Shown piece by piece: positions 48,501 to 60,500 of a DNA stretch of 64,000 bases (position 1 is the stretch's first letter; each line of letters opens with the position of its first letter). The translations under genes and the position numbers were made by a program. The notes below the pieces were generated by a model, which was not told where the DNA came from, did not search any database, and was given only the letters and a program-made list of their open reading frames with translations. The DNA comes from Patiria pectinifera (taxonomy: Eukaryota > Echinodermata > Asteroidea > Valvatida > Asterinidae). The DNA lies in NCBI GenBank assembly GCA_029964075.1, contig CM057129.1, forward strand, positions 27,519,430 through 27,583,429, read 5' to 3'.

Positions 48501-51500
48501 AGAAACGTGATAAGTACCGCGATAATACGGCGTTCCATCCTATGTGGTATTCGCTTTACCTAACTACACTGAAATGTTGCAATTCCTTGAGGTGTGTAAC
48601 ACACAGTTGGTGCAAAGCTACTGCTATATCTTGGCTTTGTGCCTATTTAGGACTGAGGTATTCACTTTACCTGAACTACACTGAGTTGTTGCAATTCCTT
48701 GAGGTGAGTAACACACAGTTGGTGCAAAGCTACTGCTGTATCTTGGCTTTGTGCCTATTTAGGACTGAGGTATTCACTTTACCTGAACTACACTGAGTTG
48801 TTGCAATTCCTTGAGGTGAGTAACACACAGTTGGTGTGGAGCTACTGCTGTATCTTTGTTTTGTGCCTATTTACATGTAAGTATGTGGTATTCGCTTTAC
48901 CTGAACTACACTGAGTTGTTGCAATTCCTTGAGGTGTGTAACACACAGTTGGTGCGGAGCTACTGCTGTATCTTGGCTTTGTGCCTATTTACATGTAAGT
49001 ATGTGGTATTCGCTTTACCTGAACTACACTGAGTTGTTGCAATTCCTTGAGGTGTGTAACACACAGTTGGTGTGGAGCTACTGCTGTATCTTGGCTTTGT
49101 GCCTATTTACATGTAAGTATGTGGTATTCGCTTTACCTGAACTACACTGAGTTGTTGCAATTTTTTGAGGTGTGTAACACACAGTTGGTGCAAAGCTACT
49201 GCTGTATCTTGGCTTTGTGCCTATTTAGGTATGTGGTATTGGCTTCACCTGAACTACACTGAGTTGTTGCAATTCCTCGATGTGTGTAACACATAGTTGG
49301 TGCAAACCTACTGCTGTATCTTGGCTTTGTGCCTATTAAGGTATGTGGTATTGGCTTTACCTGAACTACACTGAGTTGTTGCAATTCCTTGATGTGAGTA
49401 ACACACAGTTGGTACAAAGCTACTGCTGTATCTTGGCTTTGTGCCTATTTAGGACTGAGGTATTTACTTTACCTGAACTACACTGAGTTGTTGCAATTCC
49501 TTGAGGTGTGTAACACACAGTTGGTGCAGGGCTGCTAGTTGCCTGGCTAGGTCTATGGGAGGTACTTCACTCGGTGGTGGGATTTCGCTGACAGTCTGTG
49601 CAGAAAGTGAGCAGTGAAGCCAGAACAAAAAGACAATTGAATTTGAATGTATTCTCTGGCTGCACGTGTCTGTTGGACGTAGATTCAGCAGCTTTCATTT
49701 GTTAAAACAAGAAATTCAGACAATTGCCCCTCACCAGGTTTGAATCTCACCCAAATTAATTTCTTTGTGCAACCTAACAGTGCAAAGTTGGTTTGTGTGG
49801 CTGTCTTTGGAGTGTAGCACTGTGCTGCAGTTGGATGAATGTGAGCATCAACTGATGTGTGAATGCATGAGTTCAACGAGAGTTACGGAGCTAGGAAAAC
49901 TCATGATTAACGCCTTTAAGCAAAGTGGCTCATTTCGGATCACTTTTGGCCAGGGAGGTGTAACAAAGCTTGCCGAACTGAAACCGTAAGTCTCATTTAG
50001 AACAATATTGATATTTAGTCAATCAGTCAGTAGGTGGCTCAGTCAGACAGAAGATGATTGGCTCAAATTAAAATTTAAATAAAATGTACATATTTCTTTG
50101 GAGGAGGGGGGGGGGGAGTTAAGAGAGAACGAGATCTGACGCTCTACAAAAAAATACTGCAAGTGAGACTTGCGTGATCTCCCTGGCATGCTGGCAGTTT
50201 TTATACAGTCAGTTAGTATGGATACGTGTCAGTGTCCCTAACCAAAATGGAAGACTTCTATTGTTTTAGCAATAGTGACCTTGACTTTTGACCTGTCGGC
50301 CCCAAAAGCAATAGGCTTCTTGATAAAACTACCAAGAGCAACCCACAAACCAAATTTGAAGTTCCTAAGTAAAGTATTTCTCAAGTTATCGCGTTGACAA
50401 GATTTCTATTGTTTTAGCAACAGTGACCTTGACCTTTGACCTGTCATCCCAATAGCAATAGGCTTCTTAAGACTATATACCAAGAACAATCCACAAACCA
50501 AATTTCAAGTTCCTAAATAAAGTATTTCTCAAGTTATCGTGCTGACAAGCGTTAACCTAACCAAAACATAACACACAGACAGACATACAGAGATACACAC
50601 AAAAGGAAAACGCTATCGCAATATCCCCCTCCAGCTTACAGCCAGGGGGATAATAAAAACCCTTTTAAAAGGATAATAGAAAACTGCTTACCGCTAATTC
50701 GTTGAGGAAGTGGCACATTCGCCCTTTGTTGATGACGATGAAAGGGTTGATGACCACCATGTAGGCCTCCTACAAATACAAACATACGTGATTGAGAACA
50801 TCATTGCTGTTAGTGACAATCACTTGTACATGTAGTGATCGTTAGTCCCCACTGTTCTATGCATGGACGACATGAGATCCAAAAACACATTATAAGTTAT
50901 AACCCATCCAATATGCAGAAAATGGAAAAGGGAGAATGTTTTTATGAGGAGCAAATGTAATTAAGTAACCACGCACAATGTGGGCGTGTTCATCTATTCA
51001 AACCGTGGACGAAAAAATCCAGAGAACAAAAGATAACAATATCGCACACGATTCCCAGCAAACGTCTGCGATTGAGGTCGTGTACAAAACATATGAGAGT
51101 CTTCCTAAAAAGTTAACAGTACAATCAAAAGAGGGACAATAGGACGTCCATGATCGACGGTGTGAACACGTTTGTATGCACTTACTTTGTAGTTAGCACC
51201 AAACTCCACCTGATTGGCCAGATTCTGTATCGCCTTGGCAACAATCATGAGAGTGCGACTTGCCATGGGTGAGGCAGCCTCTGCAAAAGAAATGTACAAA
51301 ATAAAACCCTTGGAACTGAGAACATCTGCTGAAAGTTGGGCCTTCACTTTTTTATCCCCAATGTTAAACCTTTTAGTTGGAAATTGGCAAAAAATGTAGA
51401 CTTCAGAGCTGTTTGAGAAAAGTGGATTTGTGTCTCAGTGTGTTTCAACTGCTTTTCATATTAAAAAAAAAACGAACAAACAAACAAAAAACATAACAAT

Positions 51501-54500
51501 CTTGTTTACTGAGGCATCTTTGCTTTGTTTCTGTGAGCAAGTTTTCAAATTTTGAAAGTCAAAAATCTGTAATTGACTTGTCTTCCGATATTTTGTGCAA
51601 AGCGTTTGTAGCCGAAAAAGGTGGACTATTTTGTACAGCGCCTCATCTTGTGTCACTTCAAAAACTGAGCAACATAACACATTACTCACGAAAACATGGA
51701 AAATCTTAGCTCTGTGCAAATTGCTTGATATATCTTTGCAAGAAACCTCAATTCGTAGGGTAATCAACTGAAGTTACAAAGGTAAATGTTCTTTGAATTT
51801 CTCTGCTGTAGGAATAAGAAACATTTGAATTGGTGTGGCTACCCGTACTTGTCTTACCTGACACAATGTTGAAGAGTCTCGGATTGAGTATTGCAGGACA
51901 AATAAGTCGTAGAAAGATGAACCCTCTGTGAAATGAAAAAAAAAATAAACAACAAAATTGATGGAACTTTTTGGCAAAATCTGTTGCCAGCCACGGCTTA
52001 CATTTAAGCCCTTGTGGCAGCCCATACAAAATGGCGTTCAATGTTTACAAACAAAAGAAAAGTCTATTCACATCAGGGTATTAATACTATGAATAGTCTG
52101 GTAAATTGCCAGATTGAATTGAAATTACCCGACTGCTCGTGCTGTGATGTTGGGATCATCTGGCCATTTCTGCTTCACATCTTGCTTCAGACACCAGCAC
52201 AGATACCTCAGAGCCCTGCGATGAATGAGTGGTGCAAATCCATGGGTTAATCACCAAGAGCATGTTATACTCATTTCAAAACACGGAAGGACGTGAAATT
52301 GCGTTCAATCATTTAGAGATGAATACTTATGAAAGGTAGAAACCTTTGTTATTTGATGAGCAATGGTCACCTAAGCCTAAGGGTCCTGTGTCAAGAGACA
52401 ATTTTACACAGCCAACTTGATCCAGGCAATATCTCAAAAAACTATGACAACCAAATTTTAATTTCTTGTGAGGAATTTCCATAAACTTGTGGGAAAAACG
52501 TATTTCACTCTTCGCAAGAGATCCTTTAGGTGTATTTGGTTGCCTCAAGGTTGCTTGTAAAAAAAATGCCTTGTTTGGCTGGGCTTTAGATACATACTGA
52601 CTACTTGACTTACGGAGGGCACATGCTAGCTGAGACGAATATGGACTCGATGATTTCCTTCAGGAACTCCAGCAGATACTGACAGTTCTCTGACACATCG
52701 TCGCCCTTCTCGACCTTCAGCGGGTTCAGCTGAGGAGACAAAAGTTTACAATAAGCCCCTGAGTCCTTAGTGTCCGGTTTTAGAACTGGTCAAGTTTGAC
52801 AAATGTCACATTCATGCCTAAAATGAAATTGAAAATTCATTTGCAGTTGAAATACCGAACTGGCTTCTTTTTTTTATGCAATCACAGCCATGGTTTAGTA
52901 GGGTTACAAAATTAAACCATACATGTACTTCAAGGCATGTAGGAGCATTTGCATTTATCCAAAAGTAACGTACCAAATTATTGCCTAAAAGCTTACTTGG
53001 ATTACAAATCATACTGGTACTGAACACCCTGTAAAATTATTCCATCTGGAAATGCAGTTAATTTCCAACGATCAGCAAATGGATTGTTTTTGGAAAAAAA
53101 TAAAGAGTGCTATAGACAAAATCGTGTGTTGTGATCAAAAGCCTGTGCATGTTTTTCCACTGTTTTCTCAATAGTGTTATATCCACTGAGCTGAAACTTC
53201 AACAGGTTAGGTTTGGAACATTGTTCTTTGGATTTTGAGTGGTGTAATTATTGGAAACGAACAAAACGCAGGAAAAGCAAATGATCCTACATGCCTTTGA
53301 TTATAACTTACAGCTTTATCATTGCAAGCACAAGAAAACCCACCTCACACGAATGCTTGGACTCCATGATCTTGATGATGACGTTGTGCAGTGCGTGCTG
53401 CACAAATTCCTGAGCTGTTATCTTCATGTACTTGTCCATCAGCGTTGTGGCCAATGTGTTGGACCGAAACAGCGTTGACCTCTCCTCTTCCTTTTCAATC
53501 TCCCTGCCGTTGAGTTTCTGCAGCAGCTCCACCTCTTTCTGCTGATGCCTGAAGATGTCCAGCAAGACGCTGGCGAGATGGGACCGGTCCTTACAGCAGG
53601 CATCTTCCAGGGCGTAGATGAAGTGATAGTCAATGTCACCCAACACCAACTGAAAGAGCAACAAGAAAAAGTCATTTCATACCCACTGGGAATACAAAAA
53701 AAAAGGGAATTTCATGACATCTACATGTACAGTTGCAGCTTGGGCCGTAGAATTTGAATATGATGTTTGCATGTACCCTTACAAACTTGCTTGATGTGAC
53801 TTAAAAAAAAATCGAGACATTGCTAATGATCCTATTGCCCGTTTAATTTATATTGTTCTGTGAAAGTCATCTGAAGATCTAGAACCATGGGGGGGGGGTT
53901 GAATTATAAGGGCTGGTCTTCGCAAATTTGCGAAGTTGGTAGGGGGGGTCTGTCTGGTCCTTAGTTGACATAAGGGGGTTATTTTTGACCATTTTTCCCT
54001 TAAATTTCACGAATCCATGGCAGTAAAGGGGACGAACAGACAACAGCATCAATTTACAAAAAGGTTGTCGTCCCTCTTCCTCTGGTTTTAATGAAATGAA
54101 AAAAAAAACTCTCTCTTACAGGTGCACCAGTGGTATTGATTGACATCCCACCCAAAGAAATGACCAAGCTGGGAGCAGGGAGATGGAATGTGAGTGGGCC
54201 GTGTATTTTTGGAAATTTGGGGTAAACAACAAAAGTATGTGACGACAATATGTTATCTGCAGTGAAAAACGACAAGATATCCCGTAACTGAGGGAGGGCT
54301 ACCATCCCTGCAGCAACATACCTCCTGAAGACTGTGGTATTCCTCCAGAGGCATGAGCGTCTCTTGAAGGAACTGGGCCCTGGTTCGTATCGAGCCCATC
54401 TCCCCCCGTCCCTGTGATGTCAGGGCAATCAGCTGATACCACTGGTCCACCACCACCCCGTTGGGTAACCTCTCCAGGAGTAGGGTGGTCCTGCAGAGGG

Positions 54501-57500
54501 GGATGGGCTTGGCTCGCTTGGCGCCGTTGAAGACGTCTATCGTGAAGGAGTCAATGTCGTCGGGGAAATCGCTGATTGGACATGAACAGACAAATGATTT
54601 AAGCCATTTTGACAGGACAAATACAAATGAATATGTGATGCAATCAGCTAAATGAGTCATTTGTCGGGAACTTTCATTTGGAGATTCAGGCCAAAATAGG
54701 ACCACTTCATCACATCACTTAATCTCATCTCTTGGTGTTCCGACTTCCATAATTTTTGAACAAAAGATGGTATCAGTATGCGGTTTTTACAGCAGTAATG
54801 CTCAGATTGTGCCCTTTTCAAATCTGTAAAAAAAAAAATTAACCAGGGTCGACAAACTGCTCATTTAGCTTGATCGCATCACATATATTGTTGGATGTCT
54901 CATTAAATGGTGTGTAAGTTTTGTATTGCTATAAAAATAACAATTGAAAAAGTCTATTTTGGGCAGTGAAGCTGGACAATAGCACGGGAGTAACTTTAAA
55001 GCAAATATTGAAGTGTTTTCAAGGGTGCAGCAGTGAAAGGGTTAAACATCATGATTCTTAGTAAATCCATGCACCAAGTCCCTACTCACTCAAAGACAAA
55101 CTCCTCGCTCCAGACAGGGTCCGGGGCCGGCTGGATGGGTGTGCGAGCCACCTTGATGTTGTTCAAGGAGATGACGCAGTAAGGATGCGAGATCTGCCGA
55201 GTAGGGATCTTGTGAGCCTCTAGGATGTGAAGACTGAGGCTCTTGAGCTGCTTGATGCCTGAGGTCTTGGCCCTAGTGGTCTGGGTCCAGCTGGCCTTAC
55301 TGCAGTGGGCGCGAAGGATCTGGGTCCATGTCTGTATGATGAGGAAAGAAAGGGAGTAGAAGGGTTTCCAGAAAGAGTATCACCATTATATCTAAGACCT
55401 GATTTTGAAGTGACGTCCCCGGTCAAACGTGAACACAAGACACAGAGAACTGACGCTGGCAAACTAGGAAACAATTCACAAATTTATTACATTCACAAGA
55501 TGTAACCAAAAACAGGATTCCTCGAGCCAATCCCTATTTTGATCTTGAGTTATTAACTTAGTAATTAAGTACAAATTGATTTATCAAATTCATCGGGAAT
55601 CTCAAATAAATATTTTCATACAACAACAATGAACAAACCAAGAAAGACAAATTTTGTAAATGGGTTAATATAGTACCTGAGCCAGTTGCGGTGTTTCTGC
55701 GTTCAGATAGAAGACTTCAAAATCACCCAGCGCCCGTACTACAATCTGAAAACAGTTGGGTCGATTGAAGAGGCTTTCATGGACCATGTAGACGGAGCAA
55801 AACTGGAGGTCAATCATACCCTTGGGCTTGGTTTGCTGCAGAATGCAGAGGAAAAGAGGACAGAAAATGTTATTTGCATTTGTGTATCATTGTTATATTG
55901 TCACAACATTTACATACCTGTACTTGTACAATTATCCTTATAGTGTAGGGCTAGACATTGTTATTGTTTGATACACGATAACTCGCCGCCGCGATAACCC
56001 ACCGCCACAAGAGGGCGCTGGCATGACCAACGAATATTACCCAAGAACCCGTCAGAACAGCGTCTAGGGAATCTGGTATTGGTTGTGTAATGCGCGCACC
56101 TGTTTGGCCTAATATATGCAGCGCGTAATTCAAAAAAATTAAAGTAGTTCCAAAGCAAACTCTCCAATTTCTTCCAGTGCAATAAAAGCTGCAGCATGAC
56201 TTTTGTGCAATTTCACTGGTCAGCTGTTTTGTTATGTGAAGTATGTGTAGGACTGAAAATGGACCGCAATTGCCTGCAGAAGTCACGCATGCGCACTGGT
56301 TTCCTCCCATTTTTTGGAGAAGATTTCAGCGGATTCCCTAGACATTGTTCTGACGGGTTCGTGGGTGATATTGGTTAGTTATGATAGTGCCTGGCCTCTC
56401 GCAGCAGCAGGTTATCACGGTGGCAGCTTATCGCATATCAAACAACAACAACGTCTAGCCCCATGACTATTATCCTTAAAGCGACCGTCACATGAATTTT
56501 ACAATGCAATAAATTTTGTGCAAATTTCCATTTCCCTGAAATGAATGCAAAATATGAGATTTTTAGTTAATCATTTTGAAAACTGGACTTTTTTATACAT
56601 TCAAAACATTCCATGTTTGTCCTGACAACTGGGGGCGCTGTTGCTGTGCTGCTTCACAGAGTTCAAGTTGTTGTTTTTTTAAATTGTGACTCCAAAAAAT
56701 TTGCTCATTGAAAACATTTGTGCATAAAATTTGCTCATATACTGTTGTGTACTGGCACAAGAATGAATTACCCAAAACAGAAAATTGATGACAGCAAACC
56801 AATAAAAAAATCTGGCAACTTTTGATGCTGAAGCATCTTTTAACACTTAAGTTTCTCCCTTGAATGCCATCACAGTTTTGTTGAAGAATTTGGATGAAAA
56901 CATGAAAAACACACAAATACCTTTGAAAATGGCAATATGACATTTAAGATACTGTGACACATCGGTGCATTTCAAAGATTACATTAAAATAATTTGAATA
57001 CATTAGGCCTTTAACATAAACCTCTTCCAACTACTAAGTCATTGATCCTTACCCTATCATGTTCAAAAAAGAGCAATTGCTGATCAGTACTGTTCAGGGA
57101 AAAGAAGTAGGTCTTCCACTTCTTGTGTTTGGAGCCTGGAAGAACAGAAAGAAAAACGGAGAGTTAGACTCTGCCAAATGGACGCCATGCACAAGTACCC
57201 CCTCAACGGTTAGAAAGGGAGAGTTGGGGAAGACCAATGGGAGGGACATCCAAAATGCACTGATGATGACGCCTGATGCCCGACGCTGGAACCACTGCAG
57301 GTGCGCTGTGTGCCCCTCCGACTAGGTCTCCCAAAAGTAGCAATAAAGCCCCATTTACTGTTCTTGCAGTGTTCAGAGAAAAGGCACAATCCAAAATATG
57401 AGTCCGTAGTTTGAAAAACTTCTCAACTTTTAGAGGGCAGCTTAATATGCTTTACACATCGCCATTCCATGGAAACTATCAAAGAATCCAGCTACCAGCT

Positions 57501-60500
57501 ACATAATGTTTTCACTTTCAAGAATTTCAAACCTTGTAGGACAAAGATACTGACATTAACGAAGGGAAAACGTAAGTAGTCACTTAACAACATCGCGCAT
57601 ACAAAAGAAGTTGAAGAATAATAATAAAATACAAAATATCCATGGTGAACAAACTATGAGGCAAGCCAAAAGTTGGTCCCACAGCAATTTAGTCAAAGGG
57701 GTCTAGGCATAATGCTAGGTAGTCACGTGAGTAAAATAAATTTGGACAAAGGTGAGCCTTTGGCAAGTCTAACTAACAAGCGACAGTCAGTAAGGCCGCT
57801 TCCGAATTCCATGGCTACGGCTTAAAATTACACAGGGGTCTATGGGAAGTGGCTGCAGCCGCAACCATAGGTCTATGAGTCAGTGAGAAAGGTACAATGA
57901 GGACTGAAGCTCGCCCTCTTGGACCAGTACAATTAAAAGATTACAATATGCAATTTTTGAATTAGTAAAACAATGTAAATTTTGGGAATAACTTTGGATT
58001 CACCACGTTCTCAGTGTTTATACCCCCAGAATGGTTTTGTTAAAGGTACATGTACATAGGATTATTTGCATTTGTTGTAATTTCATGAAATGGACCGATT
58101 TAAGGGCTATTCATTTATAGCAGACATCGTTCCACTGAGCTGTTCAATGTTTTGTGTCCATTTGTGCTGGAAAAACAAGAAAGAAAAAAAAACCCTGGTT
58201 CATTTTCAACCATCAAAGTGCGGCTCGTGGAATCTGTCTTGCATAGAGCCCATAGGTCGGTCATAAGGAGTGCACGAGTGCCAGCTCTGTGGTAGGAAAG
58301 TAATACATACATCCACCTAGCGTACCCGAGCATATGCATGAAGTCGACAGCTGGCTGGCGGCCGTTTTATGGATACAGTTTTGAGAAAACTGTTTGTTCT
58401 CAGTGATGGTTAGGTCCTATCCACTGTTACTTCTGATACAAAATTCCCCTTCATTGAGAATGACAGCATACCAGGCTCAATGAATTCACAGGTTTATTAT
58501 ATGGCAATCAAGAGAGCTATTTCATACTAGTTTGGCAGTTTGGTTTTTGAGTGTTTGCAAATGATACTTTGAAGCAGCCTCATTTACTCATGTTAGGTCC
58601 GGTTATCTACTTACTTTTCTTGCTCAGGTAGCCCTGCTTAGCGATGTGGTCACCAGATCCCATCATGACCAGCATGCCACTGCTTCTCCTCCTGCGAATG
58701 TCCTCGTAGTTGATCATGGGCTCTGGATTGATCCGGTTCATCTTCAAACTCTGCAATTTTCACAAGATCGGGAGAAATAAAATGGTCAGGAAAATGTACA
58801 CTGTACCAGTGCACAGACTTCAATCAATTCTTAGGGCCATGGCACACAAGGCAATTTATAGGCAACTTGTCCTTGGCAGTCTCCAAGAAGAAAACGAAAG
58901 GCAAATTTTAATTCCATGTAACATTTTAGGGAGTTTCCATAAACCGTTGGTAAAATGCAATTTGTTCATCGTGAAAGTTCCTTTACTTGCCTGCAAAAAA
59001 TGCCTCGTGTGACTTGGTCCTAATTTCCAACTTCTGAACAATGTAAATATTAGTAGGGGGATTTTTTTAAAACGACGGTTGGAAAAATCATTTATTCCTC
59101 GTAAAAGTCTGAGGAAAAAATTAATAGGAAATTATCAAAAAAGTTAATTTTTTGGGGGGGGGAGGGGGGGGGCAGGGGTGAGAAGACAAATTAATAAGTA
59201 AAAGCAGAAAGCAGGAAAATAATTGAATTACACAACTACTAATGGTTATCACTTTCTGTTCTATGCTTTCATAACAATACTCTCCCGCATATCAACAACT
59301 CATATTATTTGGCCCCTATTCATATTTTTACTGGGAATATGCCAAGAAAGACAGAAACAACATCGTCACTGCCCTGCAACGACAACACACCCGTGATGAA
59401 AAGGAAGGAAATGCAAGTTAAAGATGAGGGAAGAATGATCCCCCAGATATTTAATCTGAATAGGGGTACAAGCCAAGATGGGACCGAGGACTTGATATTA
59501 TTGGTGGGAATTGAACCAGGGACATTGAAAATGAAAGCACTGGCAGATTGTTTTGAGAAGGGGGGTGGGAACAGTGGCCATGGTCCCCTCCCCTCCCCCC
59601 AAAAAAGTGTCAATTTTTTTAAATAATTAAAACTGAAGAGCGAAGAAGAGTGTTTTGAAATGGATGCTACTCATCCCATTTTCCTCAATGAATGCCTAAA
59701 ATAGAGACAGAAAAAAATTAAAAATGGTGAAAAAGTCTGCCCTCTAGCATCAAACAATGTCCAGTCCTCCACTCCCAATTTTTGTAATCTGAAAAGAACC
59801 CCCCCCCCCCAAAAAAAACACAGCCCAACCAAACCCTCCCCCCCCCAAAAAAAAAAACCCCACCAAAGTCTGGTTCCGGATCTGCTGGTGAATGAAAGAG
59901 TATACTAGAAAAGTAACCATACCTTTTGATGTGACTAAATATCAACAAAAAACTTTTTGAAATGACAAACAAACATGGTTACCTTTGGTACAACCGGTGC
60001 GGCCAACTTGTAACCGTTGACAATCTCTTCTTTCTTGTAATGGTCAATGATGGCATCCAAACTGCAATTTCAAATAAAAATTAAAAAAACACAAATCAGT
60101 TATAAGATATTTTCACACCCGTCCCTTACATTATTACCCAGACACGATTGGTAGGAAAGTCTTCCCTTGAGCAAAGCATTTCAAGACCATTTCTTGTTCA
60201 TGGAGTATGGATACTGGTCACTCTATAAATTTATAGTCCAAAGTGTGACATTTTTCCTGTCCTTGTTCATGTTGTTACCTCTGAATTTTGTTATCCATTC
60301 AAGTATCATTAAAGGGAAGATACAACATTTGCAAACATCACAAAACGAAATGATCAAATTATCACAAAATACCTTACTGGATTGTTAGGGAACAACAGTC
60401 TAAAGCATCTTGTAAAATCGTGGCTCCTGGTGTGCTGACATTTTCAAGAAAAATTGTATTTTTCCAACGCTGGTCAGCTGACCAGCGTTGGAGAAAACTG

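Noticed and set aside
46810-49417. Short open frames and apparent CRISPR-like regular spacing
   Set aside because: The plus-strand frames are antisense to RASA1 exon copies. The units are continuous tandem repeats without unique spacers, and this is animal DNA.
54054-54305. 83-codon minus-strand open frame between RASA1 exons
   Set aside because: It lies downstream of a good donor at 54321 and has no similarity to RasGAP; the exon joins in phase to 53649 without it.
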